Below are positions 20,970 through 30,732 of a stretch of DNA of 64,000 bases, piece by piece. A program made the translations under genes and the position numbers. Each line of letters opens with the position of its first letter. Positions within the stretch are counted from its first letter, which is position 1. The notes beneath the pieces are model-generated. The model was not told the DNA's origin. It saw only the letters and a program-made list of their open reading frames with translations, and did not search any database. Source of the stretch: Pseudomonas viridiflava (GTDB lineage: Bacteria; Pseudomonadota; Gammaproteobacteria; Pseudomonadales; Pseudomonadaceae); the NCBI GenBank assembly GCA_900596015.1, contig UVIF01000010.1, positions 62,001 through 126,000 on the forward strand. Reading direction: 5' to 3'.

Positions 20970-22472
20970 TCAGGCTTGTGGTCGCATGTGCGGGAACAGG
21001 ATCACATCGCGGATCGAAGGCGAATCGGTCAACAGCATGACCAGGCGGTCGATACCGATCCCCTCGCCGGCCGTTGGCGGCATGCCGTATTCCAGCGCAC
21101 GAACGAAGTCGGCATCGTAGTGCATGGCTTCGTCGTCGCCGGCGTCCTTGTCCGCCACCTGGGCCATGAAGCGTGCTGCCTGGTCCTCGGCATCATTGAG
21201 CTCGGAATAGGCATTGGCGATTTCGCGGCCACCGATGAACAGCTCGAAGCGATCGGTGACGTTGGGGTTGTCGTCATTGCGGCGCGCCAGTGGCGACACC
21301 TCGAACGGGTACTGGGTAATGAAGTGAGGCTGTTCCAGCTTGTGCTCGACCAGCTCCTCGAAAATCATCACCTGCAGCTTGCCCAGCCCTTCGAAACCCA
21401 GCACCTTGGCACCGGCTTTCTTGGCGATGGCGCGCGCCTTGTCGATATCGTTGAGGTCGTCTGCCGCAAGCTCGGGGTTGTACTTGAGGATCGAGTCGAA
21501 CACCGACAGGCGCACGAACGGCTCGCCGAAATGGAACACCTTGTCGCCGTAGGGCACGTCGGTGCTACCCAGCACCAGTTGCGCCAGCTCACGGAACAGC
21601 TCTTCGGTGAGGTCCATGTTGTCTTCGTAGTCGGCGTAGGCCTGGTAGAACTCGAGCATGGTGAACTCGGGGTTGTGCCGGGTCGAGACGCCTTCGTTAC
21701 GGAAGTTGCGGTTGATCTCGAAAACCTTTTCGAAGCCACCGACCACCAGGCGCTTGAGGTACAGCTCCGGGGCGATGCGCAGGAACATTTCCATGTCCAG
21801 GGCATTGTGGTGGGTTTCGAACGGCTTGGCCGCAGCGCCGCCGGGAATGGTCTGCAGCATCGGCGTTTCGACTTCGAGGAAGTCGCGCTTGGCCAGGAAG
21901 CTGCGAATGTGGGCGATGACCTGAGAGCGCACACGGAAGGTGTCGCGCACCTCCTCGTTGACGATCAGGTCGACGTAGCGCTGACGGTAGCGCTGCTCGG
22001 TATCGACCAGGCCGTGATGCTTGTCGGGCAGCGGGCGCAGCGACTTGGTCAGCAAGCGCACACTGGTCATCTCGACGTAGAGGTCGCCCTTGCCGGAACG
22101 GGCCAGGGTGCCTTCGGCGGCAATGATGTCGCCCATGTCCCAGGTTTTCACCTGAGCCAGGGTTTCTTCGGGCAGGGTCTTGCGATTGACGTAGACCTGG
22201 ATGCGCCCGGTCATGTCCTGGATCACCATGAACGAGCCACGGTTGAGCATGATGCGACCGGCGACCTTGACCGGAATCGCCGCTGCCGCGAGCTCTTCCT
22301 TGGTCTTGTCGACGTACTGCTTCTGCAAGTCGCCTGCATGGCTGTCGCGACGAAAATCGTTGGGGAAAGCCTGGCCTTGGGCGCGCACGGCAGCAAGCTT
22401 TTCCTTGCGCAGGGCGATCAGGCTGTTCTCTTCCTGTTGCAGGTCTTGCGGGTCGGGTTGTTGGTCGCTCAT
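20970..22472 (-). CDS. lysS: Lysyl-tRNA synthetase (class II)
   Basis: Protein of 500 residues from ATG 22472 ([18 protein letters not shown]), the usual length for Pseudomonas LysS; GGAAAA precedes it. An OB-fold anticodon domain ([20 protein letters not shown]) is followed by the class II core: motif 2 [20 protein letters not shown] and motif 3 [14 protein letters not shown]. It charges tRNA-Lys in the cytoplasm. It lies downstream of prfB in the same direction with no terminator between them, so co-transcription is likely, as in E. coli. Confidence 0.97.
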   Translation of the reverse strand: MSDQQPDPQDLQQEENSLIALRKEKLAAVRAQGQAFPNDFRRDSHAGDLQKQYVDKTKEELAAAAIPVKVAGRIMLNRGSFMVIQDMTGRIQVYVNRKTLPEETLAQVKTWDMGDIIAAEGTLARSGKGDLYVEMTSVRLLTKSLRPLPDKHHGLVDTEQRYRQRYVDLIVNEEVRDTFRVRSQVIAHIRSFLAKRDFLEVETPMLQTIPGGAAAKPFETHHNALDMEMFLRIAPELYLKRLVVGGFEKVFEINRNFRNEGVSTRHNPEFTMLEFYQAYADYEDNMDLTEELFRELAQLVLGSTDVPYGDKVFHFGEPFVRLSVFDSILKYNPELAADDLNDIDKARAIAKKAGAKVLGFEGLGKLQVMIFEELVEHKLEQPHFITQYPFEVSPLARRNDDNPNVTDRFELFIGGREIANAYSELNDAEDQAARFMAQVADKDAGDDEAMHYDADFVRALEYGMPPTAGEGIGIDRLVMLLTDSPSIRDVILFPHMRPQA

Positions 22473-22581
22473 GTTCTGATTTTCCATCACGGGTTCGTTG
22501 CTCCCGACTGAAGCGCCGGGATCGCGGGCAGGCCAGCCATGGCAGGCCGACGCAGTGGCTGCGCCAGCCTGCCAGGCGGTG

Positions 22582-23677
22582 TTACAGCCCTTGTTTCAAG
22601 CTGGCTTCGAGGTACTCGTCGATGTCGCCGTCGAGCACCTTGTCGCAGTCGCTGCGTTCGATGTTGGTACGCAGATCCTTGATCCGCGAAGCGTCGAGCA
22701 CATAGGAGCGAATCTGGTGACCCCAGCCAATGTCCGACTTGCTGTCTTCCATCGCCTGGGAGGCCGCGTTGCGCTTCTGCACTTCCTGCTCGTACAGGCG
22801 CGCACGCAACATCTTCATCGCCGTGTCCTTGTTGGCATGCTGCGAGCGTTCGTTCTGGCAGCTGACGACGGTATTGGTCGGCACGTGGGTGATACGCACC
22901 GCCGAGTCGGTGGTGTTGACGTGCTGGCCGCCGGCACCGGAAGAACGGTAGGTGTCGATGCGCAAGTCGGCCGGATTGATGTCGATCTCGATGTTGTCAT
23001 CGATTTCCGGCGAGACGAACACCGCCGAGAACGAAGTGTGGCGACGGTTGCCGGAGTCGAACGGGCTCTTGCGCACCAGGCGGTGGACACCGATTTCGGT
23101 GCGCAGCCAACCGAAGGCGTACTCGCCCTTGATGTGCAGGGTGGCGCCCTTGATACCGGCGACTTCACCGGCCGACAGCTCCATGATGGTGGTGTCGAAG
23201 CCACGCTTGTCGGCCCAGCGCAGGTACATGCGCAGCAGGATGTTGGCCCAGTCCTGCGCTTCGGTGCCGCCGGAGCCAGCCTGGATGTCCAGGTAGGCGT
23301 TGTTGGCGTCCATCTCGCCGCTGAACATGCGACGGAATTCCAGCTTCTCGAGCTGGGCACGCAGGCGCTCGACCTCGGCAGACACGTCGTCGACGGCGCT
23401 TTGGTCTTCTTCCTCGGCAGCCATTTGCAGCAGGTCCTTCGCGTCGCTCAGGCCGGCGTTCATTTCGTCGAGGGTATCGACGATCTGCGCCAGCAGCGAA
23501 CGCTCGCGGCCCAGTTCCTGGGCGTAGGCAGGGTTGTTCCAGACAGCGGGATCTTCAAGCTCGCGATTGACTTCGGTCAGACGCTCATGCTTTTGATCGT
23601 AGTCAAAGATACCCCCGAATGGTTTCGGAGCGCTCGGACAGGTCCTTGATGCTGTTAAGGATCGGGTTGATTTCCAT
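22582..23677 (-). CDS. prfB: Peptide chain release factor 2 (programmed +1 frameshift)
   Basis: The gene is read in two frames. Translation starts at ATG 23677 ([15 protein letters not shown]), reaches CTT-TGA at codons 24-25 (23608-23603) and must slip +1 to continue GAC-TAC, giving 364 residues. An internal Shine-Dalgarno-like GGGGG (23616-23612) lies just upstream of the slip site, the classical autoregulation by RF2 level. The main frame holds GAGGQHVN (the GGQ peptidyl-hydrolysis motif) and [14 protein letters not shown] (SPF stop-codon recognition). It recognises UGA and UAA. Confidence 0.96.
23601..23616 (-). promoter_or_regulatory. prfB recoding site
   Basis: Minus strand GGGGGTATCTTTGACT: an anti-SD-binding purine run, three bases, the CTT slippery codon, the in-frame TGA and C as the fourth base. 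This matches the conserved RF2 frameshift signal. Confidence 0.95.
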
Positions 23678-23790
23678 GGCGGGCAGCTCTCGTGCGTAAC
23701 GTGTCAAAAGCCGGAGAGTATACCGCAGCCGGCCAATGACAGCAGCCTACCGAGCAGGGGATGCGCGTTTTTTTTGGGAGATAAGGCGGT

Positions 23791-23881
23791 CTCTTCGCGG
23801 GCAGAGAGCTCGCCGCCCGTCCCGCTTCCACAGCCAGGCGAGAACCTTGTGGGAGCGGGCTCTGCCCGCGAAGAAGCCGCC
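23791..23881. repeat. REP pair of a second family
   Basis: Two inverted elements of the CTTCGCGGGC...GCTCCCACA type lie at about 23792-23832 and 23849-23874. This differs from the GACGCGGC family elsewhere in the window and is the common P. putida repeat. It lies between wspR (3' end) and prfB (5' end), where it may also stop wsp transcripts. Confidence 0.8.
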
Positions 23882-23894
23882 TGCAATCTACGCC

Positions 23895-24908
23895 CTAGCC
23901 CTGATCCCCGACCACCACCTGATTGCGCCCGGCATGCTTGGCCGTATACAGGCCCTTGTCGGCGGCCAGGATCAGCTCGCGGCAATGACTGCCCTGCTGC
24001 GGGGTCATGGTCGACAGCCCTATGCTCACCGTCAGGCAGGCATCGGCCTGGGGTGCGATGTGCGGGATGTTCAGTGCGGCAATGGTCTGGCGCAGTTTTT
24101 CGGCGACCAGCCGCGCACCGCCTGGCGAAGTACCGGGCAGCACCAGGGCGAACTCTTCGCCGCCATAGCGCGCCGGCAGGTCGCTGGAACGGTTGCTGGA
24201 ATGGCGAATGGCATCGGCGACGCGGCGCAGGGCTTCGTCGCCAGCCAGGTGGCCGAAGTTGTCGTTGTAGGACTTGAAGTAGTCGACGTCGATCATCAAC
24301 AGCGACAGCTGGGTCTTGTCACGCATTGCGCGACGCCATTCCAGTTCCAGGTACTCGTCGAAATGACGGCGATTGGAAAGCGCCGTCAAGCCATCGGAGT
24401 TCATCAGCCGCTGCAGCACCAGGTTGGTGTCGAGCAGCTGCTGCTGACTGACGCGCAGCGCGCGGTAGGCTTCGTCGCGCTGCAGCAGGGTCAGGTACGA
24501 CTTGGAGTGGTAGCGTATGCGCGCCACCAGCTCGATGGTGTCGGGCAGCTTGACCAGGTAATCGTTGGCGCCAGCGGCGAAGGCAGCGCTCTTGATCAGC
24601 GGGTCTTCCTTGGTCGACAGCACGATGATCGGGATGTCCTGGGTGGCCGGATGGTTGCGATAGTCACGCACCAGCGACAGGCCATCGAGTCCCGGCATGA
24701 TCAAGTCCTGGAGAATCACCGTCGGCTTGATTCGCATGGCCTGATTGATGGCCTGCTGCGGATCGGCGCAAAAGTGGAAGTCGATGTTGGCCTCGTCGCT
24801 GAGACTGCGACGGATGGCTTCACCAATCATGGCCTGGTCGTCCACCAGAAGTACCATCGACTTGTTGTTGTCGTTGGACCTGAAGGCTTCGATCTGTAGA
24901 TCAATCAT
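23895..24908 (-). CDS. wspR: Diguanylate cyclase response regulator WspR
   Basis: Protein of 337 residues. The receiver domain (20-140) has its phosphoacceptor Asp68 in [10 protein letters not shown] linker helix leads to a GGDEF domain with GGEEF at 249-253 and an intact RxxD inhibitory site (240-243), so product inhibition is expected. When phosphorylated by WspE it makes cyclic-di-GMP and clusters in the cell (known for P. aeruginosa WspR). It is the last gene of the wsp operon, 39 bp after wspF. Confidence 0.96.
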   Translation of the reverse strand: MIDLQIEAFRSNDNNKSMVLLVDDQAMIGEAIRRSLSDEANIDFHFCADPQQAINQAMRIKPTVILQDLIMPGLDGLSLVRDYRNHPATQDIPIIVLSTKEDPLIKSAAFAAGANDYLVKLPDTIELVARIRYHSKSYLTLLQRDEAYRALRVSQQQLLDTNLVLQRLMNSDGLTALSNRRHFDEYLELEWRRAMRDKTQLSLLMIDVDYFKSYNDNFGHLAGDEALRRVADAIRHSSNRSSDLPARYGGEEFALVLPGTSPGGARLVAEKLRQTIAALNIPHIAPQADACLTVSIGLSTMTPQQGSHCRELILAADKGLYTAKHAGRNQVVVGDQG

Positions 24909-24947
24909 GCGTTGTCACCTGGATACTGCCTACGCCGTGGCTCGAGT

Positions 24948-25958
24948 TCATCGTGAAAATACGTCCATCAGTCGGGGTGCGATCCGCTCCAGCGGACGAA
25001 TTTCAACAGCTGCGTCAATGGCCGCCGCCGCTTTCGGCATTCCGTAGACCGCGCTGCTCTGCTGGTCCTGCGCGATGGTCAGGAAGCCGCGCTGACGCAT
25101 CGACTTCAAGCCCTGTGCGCCGTCGCGGCCCATGCCGGTGAGCAGTACGCCCACCGCATCGCCATTCCAGAATTGCGCCACGCTTCGGAAAAAAACATCT
25201 ATGGAGGGCCGGTAGATCTCGTCCACCGGTTCTGCCGTGTAGGTTAAGGTACCATTTTTCAGCAGACGAATATGATGATTGGTGCCTGCCAGTAGCACAG
25301 TGCCAGCCAACGGCATTTCACCGTCGCGGGCCAGACGCACCGGCAAGCCGGCTGCGCTGCTCAGCCACTCGGCCATTCCGGCGGCGAACACCTGGTCCAC
25401 GTGCTGGACCAGAACGATGGCCGCCGGGTAATCGCGCGGCAATCCCTTGAGCAGGATTTCCAGCGCGGCGGGGCCGCCGGCCGACGAGCCGATGGCCACC
25501 AGTTTCTGCCGCATCCCGCTCGCGCGCGGCAGCGGCAACTCGCTGCGCACCGCCGGGCTGCGCTGTCCCACCAGCCAACCGATGTTGAAGATCTTGCGTA
25601 ACAGTGGCGCCGCAGCCTCGCGAGCGTCGCCGACACCCAGCGTCGGCGTATCGACCACATCCAGGGCACCGTGGCCCATGGCTTCGAAGACACGATGAAC
25701 GTTCTGCTGGCGGTCGACCGTGACGATGACGATGGCGCAGGGCGTATTGGCCATGATCTGTCGAGTGGCTTCCACGCCGTCCATCACGGGCATGATCAGA
25801 TCCATCAGGATCAGGTCCGGGGTTACGGCCTGACAGCGCTCGACTGCCTCGCGACCGTTGGCGGCCACCCACACCACGTCATGGGACGGTTCCAGCGCGA
25901 TCGCCCGGCGCAGCGCCTCCACGGCCATGGGCATGTCATTGACGATAGCGATCCTCAT
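24948..25958 (-). CDS. wspF: Chemoreceptor methylesterase WspF (CheB-like)
   Basis: Protein of 336 residues. The receiver domain has Asp53 in LILMDLIMP. The CheB methylesterase domain (150-336) has the catalytic Ser in AIGSSAGGP (158/159), His186 in VLVQHVDQVF and Asp279 in GMGRDGAQG. It removes methyl groups from WspA and so restrains WspR output; loss of wspF locks c-di-GMP high and gives wrinkly colonies (known). The start overlaps the wspE stop by 4 bp (ATGA). Confidence 0.95.
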   Translation of the reverse strand: MRIAIVNDMPMAVEALRRAIALEPSHDVVWVAANGREAVERCQAVTPDLILMDLIMPVMDGVEATRQIMANTPCAIVIVTVDRQQNVHRVFEAMGHGALDVVDTPTLGVGDAREAAAPLLRKIFNIGWLVGQRSPAVRSELPLPRASGMRQKLVAIGSSAGGPAALEILLKGLPRDYPAAIVLVQHVDQVFAAGMAEWLSSAAGLPVRLARDGEMPLAGTVLLAGTNHHIRLLKNGTLTYTAEPVDEIYRPSIDVFFRSVAQFWNGDAVGVLLTGMGRDGAQGLKSMRQRGFLTIAQDQQSSAVYGMPKAAAAIDAAVEIRPLERIAPRLMDVFSR

Positions 25959-28261
25959 CCCCGCGCCCCTCCGATCAATTCAACCACCGCATCGAGCAAG
26001 GCGTCGTCGTGGAAACTGGCCTTGGCCAGGTAATAATCAGCCCCGGCGTCGAGGCCGCGGCGGCGGTCCTCTTCCCGGTCCTTGTAGGACACCACCATGA
26101 CCGGCAACGACTGCAGGCGGCTGTCGCGGCGCAGCAGGGTCACCAGTTCGATACCGTCCATGCGCGGCATGTCGATGTCGGTGATCAGCAGGTCGAAATC
26201 CTCGCTGCGCAGTGCGTTCCAGCCATCCATGCCATCGACGGCCACCGCCACGTCATAGCCACGATGGCTGAGCAGCTTGCGCTGCAGCTCGCGGACGGTG
26301 AGCGAGTCATCCACTACCAGCACCCGTTTGCGGGCTGATTCGATCTGCTGGCTGCGCTTGTCGATACGCTCCAGACGGCCGGTATTGAGCAGCTTTTCCA
26401 CCGAGCGGAACATGTCTTCGACGTCGATGATCAGCACCACCGAACCGTTGTCGAGCAAGGCACCGGCGGAAATATCCTGGACCTTGCCCAGGCGGGCGTC
26501 CAGCGGCAACACTACCAAGGTGCGCTCACCGATGAAACGTTCCACGGCCACGCCGTAGATCGCCTCGCGGTCGCGGATCACCACCACCTTGAGACTCGCT
26601 TCACCGGCCTGACTGGCCGGCCTCTGCAGCAGCTGGCTGGCCGCAACCAGCCCTACATGGCGGTTCTGGTACCAGAAGTGCTGGCGGCCCTCGAGCTGGA
26701 TGATGTCTTCGGCCGGCAGGTCCATGGTGTGTTCGATGTGGGCCAGCGGAAACGCATAGGCCTCGCCCCCCACTTCCACAGCCAGGCTGCGCACCACCGA
26801 CAAGGTCAGCGGCACCTCGATATGGAAGCGACTGCCCTGCCCTGGCACTTGAATCAGTTCGACCGAGCCGCGCAGCTGGCGAATCAGGTGCAATACCGCA
26901 TCCAGGCCAACGCCGCGGCCCGAGACCTCGGTCACCGTGTCGCGCATGCTGAAGCCGGGCAGGAACAGAAAGCTCAGCAGCTCTTCTTCACTGAGCTGCT
27001 CCACCGTATCGGCGGCCGACAAACCGCGCTGGACGATGCTGCGCCGCAGCGCAGCGAGGTCGACGCCCGCCCCGTCGTCACTCAGCTCCACCACCAGCAA
27101 GCCCGCCTGGTGCGAAGCACGCAGCACGACCCGCCCTTCGGCGGGCTTGCCAGCCCGCAATCGCTGCTCGGCGGTCTCGATGCCGTGGTCGACGGCGTTG
27201 CGCAGCAGGTGGGTCAAGGGCGCTTCGAGCTTCTCCAGTACGTCGCGATCGACCTGGGTCTTCTCGCCTTCGATATCCAGGCGCACCTGCTTGCCCAATG
27301 ACCGGCCGAGGTCGCGGACCATGCGTTCCTGTCCACCGAGCATGTCGGCGAATGGGCGCATGCGGCAAGCCAGCGCCGTGTCGTACAGCAACTGCGCGCG
27401 CTGGCTGGCCTGCCAGCCGAAATCGTCCAGTTCGGCAGTTTGCTGCAGCAGCATCTGCTGGGTCTGATCCAGCAGCGACTGAGCCTGCGCCAGGGCGTCG
27501 CGCACCTCGGCACTCTGGCCTTCGAGCTGCAATTGCTCGGCAAGCCCGCCAAGTGCGCGGATGCTTTGCGCCTGCATGCGCTTGAGGCGCTGCATGGTCA
27601 GCAGATAGGGCTTGAGCCGCTGGGTTTCCACCAGCGACTTGCTCGACAGGTCCAGCAGGCTGTTCAGGCGTTCCGCCGTGACCCGCAGCACGCGCTCGCC
27701 GGTATCACTGACCCGGCGCGCCCGGCTGGCAGGAAGTTCGGCCGCCGGATCGTCCTGGCCCGGCATCGCTTGCGACGGATCGATGTCCCGAGGCGGCTCG
27801 GGCGTGACCTCCATGGGCGGCGCGGCCGGGACAGGCGCCCTGACCTGCACCTGCGCCGCAGCGGCCGCCAACGGGTCCATCACCGCGGCCATTTGCGTCT
27901 CGTAGGCCTCGATATCAAGGGTACCCGGTGCGCCAGGCCCGGGCGTGCCGATGCGCATCAGCAGGTCGGTGCCCAACAGCAACGCATCGATGTGTTCGGG
28001 CATCAGATAGACGCGCCGCTCCTGCGCCGCGACCAGGCAATCTTCCATCACGTGCGCCACACGCACCCCGGCATCCAGGCCGACGATGCGGGCGGCTCCC
28101 TTGAGCGAGTGGGCCGCGCGCATGCAGGCTTCCAGTTGATCGGCCTGGGTCGGATTGCGCTCCAGAGCCAGCAGCCCGGCGTTGAGCACCTGGGTCTGGG
28201 CCTCGGCTTCCAGGCTGAACAGCTCCAGCAACGAGGCGTCGCGCATCTGTTCCGGGGTCAT
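25955..28261 (-). CDS. wspE: Hybrid chemotaxis histidine kinase WspE (CheA-REC)
   Basis: Protein of 768 residues. The HPt domain has His51 in RAAHSLKGAARI. The catalytic domain contains LTHLLRNAVDHGIE (N box), LSDDGAGVD (G1) and VSGRGVGLDAV (G2), followed by a CheW-like regulatory domain. The C-terminal receiver reads RVLVVDDSLTVRE and LLITDIDMPRMDG. It phosphorylates WspR and WspF. It overlaps both wspD and wspF by 4 bp, so translation is probably coupled. The 390-640 region lacks frameshifts, indicating an intact gene. Confidence 0.95.
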   Translation of the reverse strand: MTPEQMRDASLLELFSLEAEAQTQVLNAGLLALERNPTQADQLEACMRAAHSLKGAARIVGLDAGVRVAHVMEDCLVAAQERRVYLMPEHIDALLLGTDLLMRIGTPGPGAPGTLDIEAYETQMAAVMDPLAAAAAQVQVRAPVPAAPPMEVTPEPPRDIDPSQAMPGQDDPAAELPASRARRVSDTGERVLRVTAERLNSLLDLSSKSLVETQRLKPYLLTMQRLKRMQAQSIRALGGLAEQLQLEGQSAEVRDALAQAQSLLDQTQQMLLQQTAELDDFGWQASQRAQLLYDTALACRMRPFADMLGGQERMVRDLGRSLGKQVRLDIEGEKTQVDRDVLEKLEAPLTHLLRNAVDHGIETAEQRLRAGKPAEGRVVLRASHQAGLLVVELSDDGAGVDLAALRRSIVQRGLSAADTVEQLSEEELLSFLFLPGFSMRDTVTEVSGRGVGLDAVLHLIRQLRGSVELIQVPGQGSRFHIEVPLTLSVVRSLAVEVGGEAYAFPLAHIEHTMDLPAEDIIQLEGRQHFWYQNRHVGLVAASQLLQRPASQAGEASLKVVVIRDREAIYGVAVERFIGERTLVVLPLDARLGKVQDISAGALLDNGSVVLIIDVEDMFRSVEKLLNTGRLERIDKRSQQIESARKRVLVVDDSLTVRELQRKLLSHRGYDVAVAVDGMDGWNALRSEDFDLLITDIDMPRMDGIELVTLLRRDSRLQSLPVMVVSYKDREEDRRRGLDAGADYYLAKASFHDDALLDAVVELIGGARG

Positions 28262-28935
28262 GTCAGGCTCCGGTTCATGGCGATCAGCAGCGCCTTGTCA
28301 TCGAGCAGGCGCACACTGCGCTGGCGAAACGGCAAAACGCCTTGAGTGAAACGGGCCCCCGCCTGGGTGGTGGCGGTAGACGCCTGTTCGAGCTCGACCA
28401 GGTCGATCCGATGAATGCCATCCACTTCTTCCACCGGTACCACCACCGAGCCGCCGTCTATGGCGATGATCAGCATGCGCGGCATGACCCGCGCCGAAGC
28501 GGCCGGCGCGACGTGCTCGGTATCGATGCCGAGCAGTTCCTCCAACGCCAGGCATGGCACCAGCGCGCCGCGCACGTTGGCGACCCCGCGCAAGGCACGC
28601 GAACGCTGGTGCGGCAGTGAATGCACTGCCTGCACCGGGGCCACTTCGACCAGGCAGCGGGTGGCCAGCGCCAGCCATTCATCGCCCAGGCGAAACAGCA
28701 CCAGCGACCTGCTTTCGACCCGCCCCAGCGATTCGCTGTAGTGCATCGGCGCGTGCTGGCGGTCCAGTGCGTAGCGGTCCAGCAGGCGCACGGCCGCCGA
28801 GGCATACACCGCGCAATTGCGGCAGTGGATATGCTCGGCCAGCAACGGGCAGGATTTGTCGCCATGAATGCCAATACGGTTCCAGCAGTCGTCGATCTGC
28901 TGGGCGTCGCTGTCGATCAGGTCCAGGGCGGTCAT
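28258..28935 (-). CDS. wspD: CheW-like coupling protein WspD
   Basis: Protein of 225 residues. A cysteine-bearing N-terminal segment (CPLLAEHIHCRNCAVYASAA) precedes a CheW domain (LVLFRLGDEWLALATRCLVEV, then RALRGVANVRGALVPCLAL). It couples the WspA receptor to WspE together with WspB. The HCRNC segment is characteristic of WspD-type proteins. It overlaps wspC and wspE by 4 bp each. Confidence 0.93.
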   Translation of the reverse strand: MTALDLIDSDAQQIDDCWNRIGIHGDKSCPLLAEHIHCRNCAVYASAAVRLLDRYALDRQHAPMHYSESLGRVESRSLVLFRLGDEWLALATRCLVEVAPVQAVHSLPHQRSRALRGVANVRGALVPCLALEELLGIDTEHVAPAASARVMPRMLIIAIDGGSVVVPVEEVDGIHRIDLVELEQASTATTQAGARFTQGVLPFRQRSVRLLDDKALLIAMNRSLT

Positions 28936-30200
28936 CGCTTATGCTCCTGGACGTGCGGCCGGTCGTTGCGTGCCGCGCGCTCCTGCAGTCGCCGTGCCCC
29001 GGCAATGTCGCCCTGGGCGGTGAGCAGCATGGCCAGGTGGGCCAGGGCCTCGGCGTGCTGCGGATCGAGGTACAGCGCCTTGCGGTAATAACCTTGCGCC
29101 TGCAGGACCTGCCCGCCGACATCGCTGAGCAGGCCCAACCAGTAGAACACCTGGGGGTCGGGACCGTGGCTGCGCAGAAACGCGTCGCACGCGGCCTGCG
29201 CCTCGGCACTCTTGCCTTCGTTGGCCAACCGGGCGATTTGCGCGAGCAGACCGGCGCCATCGCTCGCCACTGCCTCGGCGGCATTCGCCACCGGCAGCGC
29301 ACGGGTGCGCGTTCGCAAGGGCAACCTGCCCGGCTCGGGCAACAGCTTGATCGGCATCTGCAGGCGCGCCGTTGCCGGGGGCAGTGGCGTGGGCGCTGGT
29401 GCGACGTGGCGATCGCGGACGAACGCGAAGGACTGGGCAATACCGATCGGGCGCATGCCCAACCGTGCCAGCAGGCTGCCTTCGGCTGGGCCGATGAACA
29501 GCGCACCGTTTTCGCAGGTGAGCTTCTTCAGCACTTCGAACACCTGCTGCTGGGTCGGCAGGTCGAAATAGATGAGCAGGTTGCGGCAGAACACGAAGTC
29601 ATAGGGGAGTTCGCCGCCCAGCAGCAACGGATCGAGAATATTGCCGACCTGCAAGCGCACCTGTGCTCGAACCTGGGCATCGAGCAGATACCCCTCGTCC
29701 GCAGGCGCGAAATGACGGTCGCGAAACGTCAGCGGCGCGCCGCGAAACGAATTGCGGCCATAGATTCCTCGCGTGGCCCGGGCCACCGACAGGGGGCTGA
29801 TATCCACACCGTCCACACTGAACTGCTGCGGCGCCAGCCCCGCGTCAAGCAACGCCATGGCGATCGAGTACGGCTCCTCGCCAGTGGAACACGGCAGGCT
29901 GAGAATGCGCAGCGCTACGCCAGGCCGTTCGGCGAGCCGCGCCTTGGCAACCTTGCACAGCGCGGCAAAGGACTCGGGGTAACGCATGAACCAGGTTTCC
30001 GGGACGATGACCGCCTCGATCAACGCCTGCTGCTCCGCCGCCGAGCCCTGCAGCAGCTTCCAGTAGGCATCCAGGTCGCGGACATGCGCGGCCTGGCTGC
30101 GCTGTGCGACCGCGCGCTCGATCAGTGCCGGGCCTACCGAGGCCACGTCCAGGCCGATGCGCTCACGCAGAAAACGCACGAAGCGCTGCTCTTCACCCAT
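28932..30200 (-). CDS. wspC: Chemoreceptor methyltransferase WspC (CheR with TPR)
   Basis: Protein of 422 residues from ATG 30200; the GTG at 30203 is the in-frame alternative. The N-terminal CheR domain contains VPETWFMRYPESFAAL, RILSLPCSTGEEPYSIAMAL (SAM site) and YDFVFCRNLLIYFD. Residues about 310-422 are TPR-like helices (FYWLGLLSDVGGQVLQAQGY, AEALAHLAMLLTAQ). It methylates WspA and keeps the pathway active. It begins 16 bp after wspB. A short direct repeat of GATGGGTGAAG lies at its start. Confidence 0.94.
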   Translation of the reverse strand: MGEEQRFVRFLRERIGLDVASVGPALIERAVAQRSQAAHVRDLDAYWKLLQGSAAEQQALIEAVIVPETWFMRYPESFAALCKVAKARLAERPGVALRILSLPCSTGEEPYSIAMALLDAGLAPQQFSVDGVDISPLSVARATRGIYGRNSFRGAPLTFRDRHFAPADEGYLLDAQVRAQVRLQVGNILDPLLLGGELPYDFVFCRNLLIYFDLPTQQQVFEVLKKLTCENGALFIGPAEGSLLARLGMRPIGIAQSFAFVRDRHVAPAPTPLPPATARLQMPIKLLPEPGRLPLRTRTRALPVANAAEAVASDGAGLLAQIARLANEGKSAEAQAACDAFLRSHGPDPQVFYWLGLLSDVGGQVLQAQGYYRKALYLDPQHAEALAHLAMLLTAQGDIAGARRLQERAARNDRPHVQEHKR

Positions 30201-30216
30201 CACGATGCTTCACCCA

Positions 30217-30732
30217 TCACCCTGTTTCACCCAATACGGAGGCCGCCAACTGCGGTGCGAAGAGCAAGTCGCGCACCGACGGTTCGAGCAGATCCTGCAC
30301 CCGCAACCACTGCAACAGCCCCTGGCTGTCTTCAAGCACCGGCCCCAGATAGGGCGTGGCACGGTTATGCACCCCCATGGGTCTGAAAGCACCGGGATCG
30401 CAGCGAAGGGTTTCGCTGGCGTGTTCGACGATCAGCCCCAGACGAGCCTCGGGCCCGGCCTGCTCGTGCGGATAGTGCACCAGCACCAGACGCGTGCTGG
30501 TACGTCGCACGGCAGCCACGCCAAAGCTCAGCGCGCTGACGTCCAGCACCGGCACCACCCGCCCGCGATGGGCGAACACACCGGCCACCCAGGCCGGGGC
30601 ATGCGCGACTGGCTTGAGCGGCAGCAGCGGCAGCACCTCAGCGACTTCAAGCGCATCCAGCGCGAAGCGTTCCTGCGCAATGCGAAACAACAGGAACAGC
30701 TTGCTGCGCGAAGTGACCGGCAATGCGCTCAT
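30217..30732 (-). CDS. wspB: CheW-like coupling protein WspB
   Basis: Protein of 171 residues with a single CheW domain: LFLLFRIAQERFALDALEVAEVLPLL, WVAGVFAHRGRVVPVLDV and RLVLVHYP. It links WspA to WspE. Its ATG overlaps the wspA stop by one base (TGATG), which implies coupled translation. Confidence 0.93.
   Translation of the reverse strand: MSALPVTSRSKLFLLFRIAQERFALDALEVAEVLPLLPLKPVAHAPAWVAGVFAHRGRVVPVLDVSALSFGVAAVRRTSTRLVLVHYPHEQAGPEARLGLIVEHASETLRCDPGAFRPMGVHNRATPYLGPVLEDSQGLLQWLRVQDLLEPSVRDLLFAPQLAASVLGETG

Noticed and set aside
20976..22511. 511-residue plus-strand frame opposite lysS
   Set aside because: LysS motifs 2 and 3 are clear. The antisense reading has no family features.
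27119..27160. REP-like GC hairpin (CCCGCCCTTCGGCGGGC)
   Set aside because: It lies within the wspE reading frame in a conserved region; coding explains it and it lacks the flanking REP sequence.
28554..30386. 610-residue plus-strand frame opposite wspCD
   Set aside because: It is antisense to wspB, wspC and wspD, which are supported by motifs and overlapping starts.
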